A stretch of 64,000 bases of DNA from Mycoplasmatota bacterium (GTDB lineage: Bacteria > Bacillota_I > Bacilli_A > RF39 > UBA660), in NCBI GenBank assembly GCA_022771205.1, contig JALFCF010000003.1, positions 64,269 to 128,268 of the forward strand, given 5' to 3'. The notes under the pieces were generated by a model. The model did no database searches and was not told the DNA's origin. It saw nothing but the letters and a program-made list of their open reading frames with translations. Position numbers and translations under genes: made by a program. This document shows, piece after piece, positions 20,289 to 30,129 of this stretch. Each line of letters begins with the position of its first letter. Position 1 is the first letter of the stretch.

Positions 20289-20821
20289 TTTATTAATTAT
20301 ATAAAAGTAGTAGATGAAGTGGGTGGTATTACATACTGTTATGATCAAGCTTTCACTACAACACATGCCTTAATATTAAATGATTACAACGACTATGGTA
20401 AGAAAAAATTATATGTAAAAAAAGATGTCAAGAATTAAATGGTATCGAAACTCTTACTGTTGCTCGTGAAAGAAATGCTTTTGTCGGAAGAGATAGAATG
20501 AGACAAAAGAATTGTCAAAAAATTATCATTGCTATTTTTGATAAATTAAAAAGTACTAATTTGATTACAAATTATAATAAAATACTAGAAGCATTAGGGG
20601 ATACTTACTCAACAAACATTCCAAAAGAATTGATAACAAATATTGCAAAAGATACAATGGATGGAGCGGAATGGAAATTTATTACTCAATCAGTTGACGG
20701 TTCTGATAAATGGGATGCAGATATTGCAATATTAAATGATAAGGGTTATGCAATGATTCCAAATACAGATGATGTAGTAAATGCAACAAACAAAATGAAT
20801 GAAATTTTAAATAAAAAATAG
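20289..20821 (+). pseudogene. LytR-CpsA-Psr (LCP) family remnant: N-terminus missing plus frameshift
   Basis: YIKVVDEVGGITYCYDQAFTT... / ELNGIETLTVARERNAFVGRDRMRQKNCQKIIIAIFDKL. Confidence 0.8.
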
Positions 20822-20860
20822 GAAAAAATTCTTCTATTTTTTTTATATTATATATTTACA

Positions 20861-20884
20861 TATATTAACACATATGTTAATATA
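20861..20884. promoter_or_regulatory. Perfect inverted repeat, candidate operator of the downstream toxin-antitoxin-like pair
   Basis: TATATTAACA-CATA-TGTTAATATA, 48 bp upstream of ATG 20932. Confidence 0.6.
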
Positions 20885-20931
20885 GAGATGAGTATGAAAT
20901 GGAGGTGGATGAGTAGGAGAGGAGTGAAAAA

Positions 20932-21270
20932 ATGAATATAATATATACAAAAAGCTATGACAATACGGTAAAGAAATTAAAACGCCGCAAAAAGGAATGT
21001 GATAATTTAGAAGATATAAAGAGCAAGATTACGAATCACAATACATTTAAAGAAATAGAAATGAATCCAATTATGACGACAATTTACGATTTTGAAGCGT
21101 TGAAATATCAAAATAGTGGATTTTGGTCTTTTAATTTAGAAAAACATGGTGGAGTAATAAGATTAATAGTAATGCCATCAGACAAAGAAGACGAAATTAT
21201 TTTTGTATATATAAGTTATGATCATTATAAAGATTTTACTCCTGATAGACTCAAATTTTATGATGAATAA
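20932..21270 (+). CDS. RelE/HigB-superfamily-like toxin (RmrT-like)
   Basis: Small basic protein IIYTKSYDNTVKKLKRRKK...GFWSFNLEKHGGVIRLIVMPSDKEDEIIFVYISYDHYKDF; overlapped by an HTH-ImmA/IrrE gene. Confidence 0.65.
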   Translation: MNIIYTKSYDNTVKKLKRRKKECDNLEDIKSKITNHNTFKEIEMNPIMTTIYDFEALKYQNSGFWSFNLEKHGGVIRLIVMPSDKEDEIIFVYISYDHYKDFTPDRLKFYDE

Positions 21271-22291
21271 ATTTGGTAAAGAACTAGGCGAATTTTTAGA
21301 ATGTAAAAATATAAGTATAAAAGAATTTGCAGATAGAATTAATACAACCTCTAAAAACTTAATTGATATCATAAAAGGGAATATAGAATTATCCCAAAAT
21401 ATGATTTACAATATTTCTTTCATTACTGATATTCCAGTAAATTATATAGAAAATGTAGAAAAAAATTATAAAATGGATAAAACAATAAATCTTTATTTAG
21501 AAGAAAATAATTTAACAATAAGAAAGTATATTAATAAATTTAATTATAAAGAACTATCTGATAAATATCATGTAGTATATAGAGATTGTAGAAATGATTA
21601 TTCAATTGCAAAAGATATATTAAAATATTTAAGAATTACAAATCCTAATACTTTAACAAAAGAAAATAATGTAATTTTTTATAAAAGTAAAAATGATAAA
21701 CCAGAATTATTAGCATTATGGTTAGAAAGATGCAATAGAATTATAGAAAATCAAAAAGTAGAAGAATATAATAAGGAAAATATTAATATTTTAGTAAAAT
21801 TTATAAAATCAGAAGCTAGTACTAATAGTTTTAATGAAGAAAAATTAATAAAAGAATTTAATAAAAATGGAATATTTTTAGCCATAGAAGATGATTTAAA
21901 AGGTACTAAAGTAAGAGGCGCATTTAAAGTATTAAATGATAAACCAGCAATCTTTCTAACTAAAAAACATAAAAGATACGCTGATATCTACTTTGCATTA
22001 TTACATGAGCTTGCTCATTGTAAAAGTGATTTTAATAGGGCTAAAAGCGGTAGTATTATTGCTTTAAACGATGAAACGGAAACAGAAGATTATGAAATAA
22101 AAGCAGATAAACAGGCTTTAAATTGGATGATTGATGATAAATTGTATGATAATATAAAAATAAATTGTAATAATATAGAAAACTATAATATTGTAAAATC
22201 ATTTTTTGTATATCGCCTAGCAAAAGATAAAATAATTAATTATAGTAATGAATTATATCAAAAATATAATCCATTAATAGATAAAGAATAA
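21260..22291 (+). CDS. XRE-HTH + ImmA/IrrE-type zinc metallopeptidase (RmrA-like antitoxin/regulator)
   Basis: N-terminal HTH (ISIKEFADRINTTSKNLIDIIKGNIELS) and HExxH (LLHELAHCKSDF); start overlaps the preceding ORF. Confidence 0.85.
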   Translation: MMNKFGKELGEFLECKNISIKEFADRINTTSKNLIDIIKGNIELSQNMIYNISFITDIPVNYIENVEKNYKMDKTINLYLEENNLTIRKYINKFNYKELSDKYHVVYRDCRNDYSIAKDILKYLRITNPNTLTKENNVIFYKSKNDKPELLALWLERCNRIIENQKVEEYNKENINILVKFIKSEASTNSFNEEKLIKEFNKNGIFLAIEDDLKGTKVRGAFKVLNDKPAIFLTKKHKRYADIYFALLHELAHCKSDFNRAKSGSIIALNDETETEDYEIKADKQALNWMIDDKLYDNIKINCNNIENYNIVKSFFVYRLAKDKIINYSNELYQKYNPLIDKE

Positions 22292-22312
22292 AATTATAAA
22301 GTACTAAGAATC

Positions 22313-22349
22313 AGACTATTAACAATAAAACTAGTTGATAGTCTTTTTA
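22313..22349 (+). terminator. Rho-independent terminator
   Basis: AGACTATTAAC ... GTTGATAGTCT + T5. Confidence 0.7.
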
Positions 22350-22411
22350 TTATCTAAAGAAAATGTTGAATATTCAAAAAGAAGCAATTATAATAAATCC
22401 GAGGTGTTATT

Positions 22412-25400
22412 ATGAAAAAGAAAAAAGTAGTAGTAAACGATATTCAGAAGGATTGCCATGATATTATCTCGCTAGCGCCTAAATATGATGAAGATATTAA
22501 ACAATATGAAGACATAATAACTTCTGCATTATCAGAATTAGAACATCCTAAAACAAAAAAGAAAAAAAATAAAAATATCGCAATTACAGGAATTTATGGA
22601 GCAGGCAAAAGTACAGTAATCCGAAGTTATTTTAATTTGAAAGAAGAAGACGTATGTTACGTTACCTTGGGATATTATAGTAGTAAGGAAGATACTAATA
22701 TAGTAGAAGAAACTATTGAAGAAGTAAAACAAGATAAAAAAGAAGTGGAATCAAAGACTATTAAAAAGAAAGTTTATACTGATGATGAAATAGAAAAGGG
22801 TATTCTTCAACAAATTCTATATTCCAAAAGACCAGGAATAATATCCCATTCCAGATTTTCTAGAATAGATAAGTTTGAAGATTTATGTAGTGAACTTCTT
22901 TTTTCGTTTACAGCTGCTTTTTTTATAGTACTACTGATCAATTGGTTCTATTCGTATATATCGAATAACAATTTTATATCATTGCTATCTAAACTATCAT
23001 TTTGGATTACATTAATACTATCCACAATTTTTGGTGGTGTTCTAATCCTAATGATTTTAAGAGGACTATTGAAAATAAATAAATTTACATTCCATAATTT
23101 AGAAATAGGAAAAAATAAAAATGACGAATCTGTATTAAATAATAATATAGATGAATTGCTTCACTTTTTCTTATATAACAAAGAAAGTATTGTGGTTTTT
23201 GAAGACTTAGATCGTTTACCCAATGCGATAGAAGTATTCTCAAAATTAAAAGAAATAAATGCAATTTTAAATTCATCTATAGAAAACAAAACAATTCAAT
23301 TTATTTATGTTACTGGTGATAGTATATTTAAAAATGGAGAAGATAGAACTAAGTTTTTTGATATAATAATACCAATTGTTCCACTAGTAAGTAATATGAA
23401 TGCCAAAAGTTATTTATTATCAAAGAAGATTGATATATTTTCAGATATAGAAGAAGCAAATATAAAGACAGTTAGCAAATATATAAAAGATTATAGACAA
23501 GCAAATGATATCATTAATGAATATAGAATATACTTAAATAATTATATGGAAAGAATAGACAGTGGTTATAATAATAATTTACTCCTTCAAGATAAGAATC
23601 AGTTGTTTTATTTAATAGCATATAAAGTCTTGTATCCATATAATTTTAGTCGTCTATTTGATGATAGAAGAAGTAATGTAATTGATTGTGTAATTTTTGT
23701 TTATTATAATGATACTGAAGAATTTTTAACCAATAAATTAAAAGAAATTGAAGACCCAATAATCATAGAAATGAAAAGTATAGGAAAAGAAATTGAAGAA
23801 AAATCTAAAAAACTTTATTTTGATGGTAAAGAAATAAATCTAAATTTATCTAATCCAACTCAAACTGATGTGAATAAATTTACACTTAAGTTTACGCAAA
23901 ACAAGCCTTTATATTTGGTAAATCTAAATAAAGAAAAAGAAATTATTGAAGAAAAAAAATTATACACGGATTATCAAAAATGGAATTCAAAACTTATTGA
24001 TTATAGATTAAATGAAAAAATTTCAATAATAAATGAAAAAATTACACATTATGAAAACGAAAATAATATTAAGTTTAATGATTTTGAAAAAGAATTGATA
24101 GAAAATAATGTGATAAACGAAAATTATAAAAGATTGTTAACCTATAATTTTGAATCTCTATTAAATCTATCTGATGAAAGATATGTAGAAGAATTGCCAG
24201 TAGGAAATTATATTGATTCTAAATATAAGTTGATAGATGTAAAAAAGGTATATAAAAACTTAACAGATAAAAGTTTTACTTATAACAAAATTTGCGTAGA
24301 TGATTTATTTATGTATATGAATGAAAATAATATAGCAGACGCAGCCTATAAAATGAGAATATTTTTGGAGAATATGAATGACTATAGATTTCAATATATT
24401 TTAAAATTTACTTTAAGCAATGCGAAGAATAGTATAATTAGAAAAAATCCAGAACTAATAAATTATTTATGGGACTATGCAGAGGGATTGAATGTTTCAG
24501 GTGAATTGATAATAAAATTAATAATATTTACTTTGCAATATTGTAAGACGGAAGAAATAGATGACAAAAGTCACTTTTATATTTGTATAAATACCCTCGA
24601 ACATTTAGATGATATATTCGAAGAAAATTTAGATAATATTCAAAGCGGATTATTAAACACATTAGTAAAATTTAATAGGGAATGTGAATATAATCCTATG
24701 AATATAAATTTTCTTAATTTTATTTATGAAAATAAAAGGTTTTATGGAAATATAGAATTAATAATTGCTATTATAAAATCAAGAGGTATTTCAGTTAACA
24801 ATAAAAATTTTATGACAATAGTTTATAATAACAAAGAAGAGCTATATAATTTATATGAATATATAGGACCTTTATTTAAAAAGTTTTTTGAAGAATGTAT
24901 AGACCAAATAATATCATTAGAAAATAGTGATGAAGTAATACAAGATATTCTATCAAGCCAAATTGCTTCAATAGAACAAAAAAGGCGATATCTAAACTAC
25001 GAAAAAGGTAAAATTCATAATTTGACAACAATCGATTATATATTTTTACCATATATAGTAAAAAACAATATATATGAGCTTAATTGGGAGAATTTATTAT
25101 ATATATTAAATGGTAATTATGATAAATATAATGAATTAAATATTTTAGAAAAAACATTTAAAGTTTTACAAGACAACATAAGAAAATTAGTTGTTGAGCC
25201 CTTGTCTGACTCAAAAAAGATTATATTAACAGATATAGTTTTAAATAAAGTCGGTACAGAGACTTCAGAAGCAAAAGAAGTATATCTATCAAACAAAGAT
25301 TTAGTAGTATGCTTGATAAATAATTCATATTTAATAACAGATAATGTTAGCACAGCAGCTCAAATATATAAATTCCAGTTTGAAATAGAAAAGAAACAGA

Positions 25401-25720
25401 TAAACCAATTTTTAAAGAATAGTTTTAAGTATTTTAAGGATAATATTTCTAATAATATTGATGAGAGGTTATTAGAAGATATATTGAGCATTAATCTTTC
25501 AAGACAAAAAAGATTAGATTTTTATCTAAATTATCAACATATATATAATGACAATATAAATAAAAAATTATTTAAAATATTAATAGATGGAGAAAATTTA
25601 AAAATATCAAATAAAAATTTAATAAATATTTTAAGTAGATTTGAATACAAAGAGTACTTTGAAATATCAGAAAAATATCATGATACTAACAAAATAAGCG
25701 ACGAAAATTATAAAGAATAA
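22412..25720 (+). CDS. YobI-like / KAP-type membrane P-loop NTPase
   Basis: Walker A ITGIYGAGKSTVIRSY; two TM segments; Walker B SIVVFEDLDRLPN; FIYVTGDSIFKNGEDRTKFFDIIIPIVPLVSNMNA. Confidence 0.8.
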   Translation: MKKKKVVVNDIQKDCHDIISLAPKYDEDIKQYEDIITSALSELEHPKTKKKKNKNIAITGIYGAGKSTVIRSYFNLKEEDVCYVTLGYYSSKEDTNIVEETIEEVKQDKKEVESKTIKKKVYTDDEIEKGILQQILYSKRPGIISHSRFSRIDKFEDLCSELLFSFTAAFFIVLLINWFYSYISNNNFISLLSKLSFWITLILSTIFGGVLILMILRGLLKINKFTFHNLEIGKNKNDESVLNNNIDELLHFFLYNKESIVVFEDLDRLPNAIEVFSKLKEINAILNSSIENKTIQFIYVTGDSIFKNGEDRTKFFDIIIPIVPLVSNMNAKSYLLSKKIDIFSDIEEANIKTVSKYIKDYRQANDIINEYRIYLNNYMERIDSGYNNNLLLQDKNQLFYLIAYKVLYPYNFSRLFDDRRSNVIDCVIFVYYNDTEEFLTNKLKEIEDPIIIEMKSIGKEIEEKSKKLYFDGKEINLNLSNPTQTDVNKFTLKFTQNKPLYLVNLNKEKEIIEEKKLYTDYQKWNSKLIDYRLNEKISIINEKITHYENENNIKFNDFEKELIENNVINENYKRLLTYNFESLLNLSDERYVEELPVGNYIDSKYKLIDVKKVYKNLTDKSFTYNKICVDDLFMYMNENNIADAAYKMRIFLENMNDYRFQYILKFTLSNAKNSIIRKNPELINYLWDYAEGLNVSGELIIKLIIFTLQYCKTEEIDDKSHFYICINTLEHLDDIFEENLDNIQSGLLNTLVKFNRECEYNPMNINFLNFIYENKRFYGNIELIIAIIKSRGISVNNKNFMTIVYNNKEELYNLYEYIGPLFKKFFEECIDQIISLENSDEVIQDILSSQIASIEQKRRYLNYEKGKIHNLTTIDYIFLPYIVKNNIYELNWENLLYILNGNYDKYNELNILEKTFKVLQDNIRKLVVEPLSDSKKIILTDIVLNKVGTETSEAKEVYLSNKDLVVCLINNSYLITDNVSTAAQIYKFQFEIEKKQINQFLKNSFKYFKDNISNNIDERLLEDILSINLSRQKRLDFYLNYQHIYNDNINKKLFKILIDGENLKISNKNLINILSRFEYKEYFEISEKYHDTNKISDENYKE

Positions 25721-25967
25721 CTGTACAAAATGTACAGTTATTATATTAATTAAAATGATTATAAATATAATATAAGTGATATACTAATAAAAAGGGGAAG
25801 ATACTATGTGGAAAGGAATAATTGTAGTAATTATTATTATACTAGTATTATTTCTTTTCTGTGCCCTTAAATTAGCAAGTATTTCTGATGATAATGATAA
25901 TAAAAAACAAATCTGTTTTACAGATTTTTTATTTTGTATTATACTGAAAACAAGTATGGAGGAAGTT

Positions 25968-26858
25968 ATGAATAAGACATTTTCAATTATTGAAATAGGT
26001 AGTAATAATACTAAAACACATGTATATGAGAATGATAAAGTTTTATATGATACTACAACGACAATAGAATTTAAAAAGAATTATGCTAAAGAAGGAAAAA
26101 TATTAGAAGAAGATTTAAACAAATTATATAAAGTAATAGAACAAGTTAAAAATTATACAGATAATATTTATTTATATGGATGTAGTATTTTTAGAAAATT
26201 AAGTGAAGAAGAGTTAAATACTATAAACAAAGATTTAAAAGATAAATATAATTTAGAAGTAGAAGTAGTATCTCAAGAAAAAGAGGCAGAGTATACTGCG
26301 TTAGGCTGCTATGATGATATTGATTATAAGGACAATATTTGTATATTTATTGGTGGAGGAGGTTCTATTGAACTTATCTTCGTTAAAAATAAAAAGATTA
26401 TTGATAAAAAATATTATAGTTTTGGAGTAGTAGATATTACTAAGAAATTCCCAAGTTTAAAAGATGATAAACCAACTTGTACATTTGATGAAGTATATAA
26501 CTATATTTCTACTTTGATTACTGATATTAATCAAACTGCAGATGTATTAATATTAGCTGGAGGAGATCACTTATATTGGTATAATAATGCAGAATATAAA
26601 TTAGAAAAAAACACTCTATATGATAGTAATAATCAACCATATATGTTAACTAGAGAACAAAGCGATGAATATGATAAGGATGCTTTAATTACATCATTAA
26701 ATAGAATTAGAAATAATAGTGATAATCCTGTATGGTTTGATGGATCACGTGCAATGAAAGTAATAACTAATTATATTTCTCATAAAGTATCTGCTAAATA
26801 TATAATTCCTACTAGAATAAATATGGAAGATGGATTAAAAGATAGTATAAGTGAATAA
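25968..26858 (+). CDS. Ppx/GppA-type exopolyphosphatase family protein
   Basis: FSIIEIGSNNTKTHVYEN ... ICIFIGGGGSIELIFVKNKKII; RBS ggaggaag before ATG 25968 (track ORF starts at 25806 through an upstream small ORF). Confidence 0.8.
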   Translation: MNKTFSIIEIGSNNTKTHVYENDKVLYDTTTTIEFKKNYAKEGKILEEDLNKLYKVIEQVKNYTDNIYLYGCSIFRKLSEEELNTINKDLKDKYNLEVEVVSQEKEAEYTALGCYDDIDYKDNICIFIGGGGSIELIFVKNKKIIDKKYYSFGVVDITKKFPSLKDDKPTCTFDEVYNYISTLITDINQTADVLILAGGDHLYWYNNAEYKLEKNTLYDSNNQPYMLTREQSDEYDKDALITSLNRIRNNSDNPVWFDGSRAMKVITNYISHKVSAKYIIPTRINMEDGLKDSISE

Positions 26859-26930
26859 AATAAATAAAATTTAATTTTAATACTTGCGTGACTGCTTAAT
26901 TTATGATATGATTAAATGGCAATGGAAAAT

Positions 26931-27007
26931 GGACCCTTAGCTCAGTTGGTTAGAGCATCCGGCTCATAACCGGGCGGTCACTGGTTCGAGTCCAGTAGGG
27001 TCCACCA
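26931..27007 (+). tRNA. tRNA-Met (anticodon CAT; elongator-type, Ile2 not excluded)
   Basis: Acceptor GGACCCT/AGGGTCC, anticodon loop CTCATAA, GGTTCGAGTCC T-arm, CCA encoded. Confidence 0.93.
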
Positions 27008-27016
27008 TTATCATTT

Positions 27017-27100
27017 GCGGGTATGGCGGAATTGGCAGACGCGCTAGACTTAGGATCTAGTGTCCCAGACGTGCAGGTTCAACTCCTGTTACCCGCACCA
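27017..27100 (+). tRNA. tRNA-Leu (anticodon TAG)
   Basis: Acceptor GCGGGTA/TACCCGC, anticodon stem CTAGA-CTTAGGA-TCTAG, long variable arm, CCA encoded. Confidence 0.93.
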
Positions 27101-27167
27101 CTATAAAATTATTCGATTTTTATAAAAATTCGAATTTATTATAAATCAATCTTTAAAAGATTGATTT

Positions 27168-28058
27168 TTATTTTTCTGTAATAATTTTAATAATTTTTCT
27201 TGTACTAAAACTTGGTATATGATTTTTAGATAATGCGATACCTATATATCTATTAGGTATTTTTTCTTTTAAATTCAATTCAAATAATTCTTTATTTTTA
27301 ATAGCAGATTTTACATAGTCACGAGTAACATAACCAATACCAAACCCAATCTTAACAAATTCAGAAACCAAAGAATAACTAGCTAATTCTATATTAGGTT
27401 TTAAAGTAATATTATTAGTTTTAGCCATATCATCTAAGAATTCTCTAGTACTAGATCCTTTTGCTTGCAATAGTAAAGGGTAGTTATTTAACTCATTAAA
27501 AGATAATTCTTGACTAGCTAGACTTTTAAACTTTTCACCAACAACAAAACAATCTTGTATTTTTCTACACTTAATTATTTCAATATCATTCCCATAGTTT
27601 TTATTATTTAAATTTAAAATTAAAATATCAATTAGTCCATTTTTTAATTTAGTCATTAAATCATCTGTATAGCTAGTAACAATTTGAATATCTATTTTAG
27701 GATATAAGTAATGAAACTTTTCTAAATAAGGTAATAAAAACTCTTTTGTTAATGTAGTACTAATACCAATTTTAATACATCCAGTTTCTAAATTAACAAG
27801 ATCACTAAACTTATTTTCAGCATTATAAATATACTCAATAGCTTGACTAATATATTTATAAAATTCTTTCCCCTCATCTGTTAAGATAACACCTCGTTTA
27901 GTTCTAAAAAATAGTTGACCACCTAATTGTTCTTCTAAGTTTTTAATTGATTTACTAATAGCTGGTTGTGATATATTTAGTTCTTTACTTGCTTTAGTAA
28001 TATTTCTATTTTTCGCAACAACATAAAAAATTCTATATAATTCAAAGTCAATGTTCAT
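27168..28058 (-). CDS. LysR-family transcriptional regulator
   Basis: FYVVAKNRNITKASKELNISQPAISKSIKNLEEQLGGQLFFRTKRGVILTDEG. Confidence 0.95.
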   Translation of the reverse strand: MNIDFELYRIFYVVAKNRNITKASKELNISQPAISKSIKNLEEQLGGQLFFRTKRGVILTDEGKEFYKYISQAIEYIYNAENKFSDLVNLETGCIKIGISTTLTKEFLLPYLEKFHYLYPKIDIQIVTSYTDDLMTKLKNGLIDILILNLNNKNYGNDIEIIKCRKIQDCFVVGEKFKSLASQELSFNELNNYPLLLQAKGSSTREFLDDMAKTNNITLKPNIELASYSLVSEFVKIGFGIGYVTRDYVKSAIKNKELFELNLKEKIPNRYIGIALSKNHIPSFSTRKIIKIITEK

Positions 28059-28148
28059 AATAACCTCCAGTTATATTAAACATAAGATATATGTATTTTA
28101 ATTATATCTACAAAAGAAATATAATACAAGTAGATGGGAGAAAATGAA

Positions 28149-28706
28149 ATGATAATAGGTATTTGTGGTAAATCTGGTAGTGGTAAAACTACTTTAGCAA
28201 ATCAAATAATAGAAAATCTGCCAACTAAAGCTGTACATTTAGATATTGATAAAGTTGGTCATAAAGTTTTATCATTTCCTGAAGTAAAAGAAGAATTAAA
28301 AAATTCATTTGGAGAATCTATTATAAATCTAAATGAAGTGGATAGAAAAAAATTAGGAGAAATAGTATTTGCTTCTAGAAATGAAATGGATAAATTAACT
28401 GAAATCACTTGGAAATATATGCAAATGGAAATAGACGATTATTTAGAAGAAAATAAAGATAAAGTAGTAATTTTAGATTGGTTATTACTTCCTCATACTA
28501 AATATTTTGATATGTGTGATATGAAGATATTATTAGATATACCCTATGAAGTAAGAAAACAAAGAGCAATAAAAAGAGATAATATTACAGAAGATGCATT
28601 CCTTTTAAGAGAAAGTGCAAGTATTGATGTTAGTGGTTTTTCTTTTGATCATATTTTACAAAAAACTGATAAAAATGAAGTAAAAAGGATAGTGAAATTA
28701 TTATGA
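28149..28706 (+). CDS. coaE: Dephospho-CoA kinase
   Basis: IIGICGKSGSGKTTLANQII..HLDIDKVGHKVL; followed by coaD. Confidence 0.8.
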   Translation: MIIGICGKSGSGKTTLANQIIENLPTKAVHLDIDKVGHKVLSFPEVKEELKNSFGESIINLNEVDRKKLGEIVFASRNEMDKLTEITWKYMQMEIDDYLEENKDKVVILDWLLLPHTKYFDMCDMKILLDIPYEVRKQRAIKRDNITEDAFLLRESASIDVSGFSFDHILQKTDKNEVKRIVKLL

Positions 28707-29215
28707 CAAGAGTTTTATATACAGGAAGTTTTGATCCTATAACTAAAGGACATATGAATATAGTAGAACAGGCTTGTAACTTATTTGATGAAGTAGTAAT
28801 TGCAGTTATGCAAAATCCTCTAAAAAAAGATGGCTTATTTACTTTAGAAGAAAGACTAGAAATAATTAGAAGTTTATATCAAAGAGTAAATAATGTAAAA
28901 GTAATTTATGGAACAGGAGCAGCAGTAGAGGTTGCTTTAGAAAATGAATGTAAAGCAATCATTAGAGGTCTAAGAGGTTTAAGTGATTATGACTATGAAG
29001 TTCAACTACAACAGATTAATAAAGATATATCAGATGGAAGAGTAAATACTATTTGTCTATTTGCCGATAAGGAATATCAATTTATTTCTTCTAGTATGGT
29101 AAAAGAAGTCTTGAATTTAGGTAAAGATATTAGTAAGTATGTAGAACCAGTCGTAGAAGAAAAGATGCTAATAAAAAGAAAAGAGAAGGGTTTAACCAAT
29201 GGAAAAACTAATTGA
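28703..29215 (+). CDS. coaD: Pantetheine-phosphate adenylyltransferase
   Basis: RVLYTGSFDPITKGHMNIVEQA, IIRGLRGLSDYDYE, QFISSSMVKEV. Confidence 0.95.
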   Translation: MTRVLYTGSFDPITKGHMNIVEQACNLFDEVVIAVMQNPLKKDGLFTLEERLEIIRSLYQRVNNVKVIYGTGAAVEVALENECKAIIRGLRGLSDYDYEVQLQQINKDISDGRVNTICLFADKEYQFISSSMVKEVLNLGKDISKYVEPVVEEKMLIKRKEKGLTNGKTN

Positions 29216-30062
29216 TATGCATACTCATACTAATTATTCTGATGGAGAGTTATCTCCAGAAGAATTAATTCAATTAGCAATATCTAAAAATATCAAAGCT
29301 TTAGCTATCACGGATCATAATACAATAGAGGGAATTAAAACTATTAATAGAAACTCTAGTTTAATTATAAATAGTGGTATAAATATTATTAATGGTATTG
29401 AACTATCAGCTAAAGTAGATCAAGGAACAATGCATATTTTAGGTTATAACATTGATATTAATAATCCTAATTTAAACAAGAAATTAAGTACTTTAAAAGA
29501 TAATAGTATAAACTCTGTATTATCTATTTTAGAACAAATAAAAAGAGACTATGGTATAGTCTTTTGTTATGAAGATATTAGAAAATTAATTAATGCTAAT
29601 CATAATCTAGGAAGAATAGATATCGCTAAACTTTGTATTAAGTATGGCTATGCCACTACTATAAAAGATGCCTTTAACAAATATCTAATAAGTGCTCATA
29701 ACAAAACCAGAGATATGAATAAAAAAATGAATTATCAAGAATGCTTAATGCTAATAAGAAATAGTGGTGGAATACCAGTATTAGCTCATCCTAAATCCTT
29801 AAATTTATCAGAAAAAGAGTTTTTAGTATTATTAAAAGATATGATTAATTGTGGTTTAGAAGGAATAGAAGTATATCATTCTACTCATACACCAGAAGAA
29901 ATGTCTTATTATCATCAAATTGCTAATCAATACAATTTATTAATCAGTGGTGGTAGTGATTATCATGGTAAAGGTATAAAACCAGATATTGAATTAGGTA
30001 CTGGGAAAAATCGTAATTTAAAAATAAAACAGTTATCATTACTAGATAAATTGCAGTCTTAA
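29199..30062 (+). CDS. PHP-domain phosphoesterase
   Basis: DMHTHTNYSDGELSPEEL, ALAITDHNTIEG, GGSDYHGKG. Confidence 0.92.
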   Translation: MEKLIDMHTHTNYSDGELSPEELIQLAISKNIKALAITDHNTIEGIKTINRNSSLIINSGINIINGIELSAKVDQGTMHILGYNIDINNPNLNKKLSTLKDNSINSVLSILEQIKRDYGIVFCYEDIRKLINANHNLGRIDIAKLCIKYGYATTIKDAFNKYLISAHNKTRDMNKKMNYQECLMLIRNSGGIPVLAHPKSLNLSEKEFLVLLKDMINCGLEGIEVYHSTHTPEEMSYYHQIANQYNLLISGGSDYHGKGIKPDIELGTGKNRNLKIKQLSLLDKLQS

Positions 30063-30129
30063 CTAAGACTGTTTTTTTATAAAAGATAATACTATGTTAT
30101 GATATAATGAGACATATAGGAGGTGCTAT

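Noticed and set aside
26931-27100. tRNA-Met/tRNA-Leu pair as a genomic-island attachment site
   Set aside because: No integrase gene and no repeated tRNA 3' end was spotted downstream; LysR and CoA genes look like backbone.
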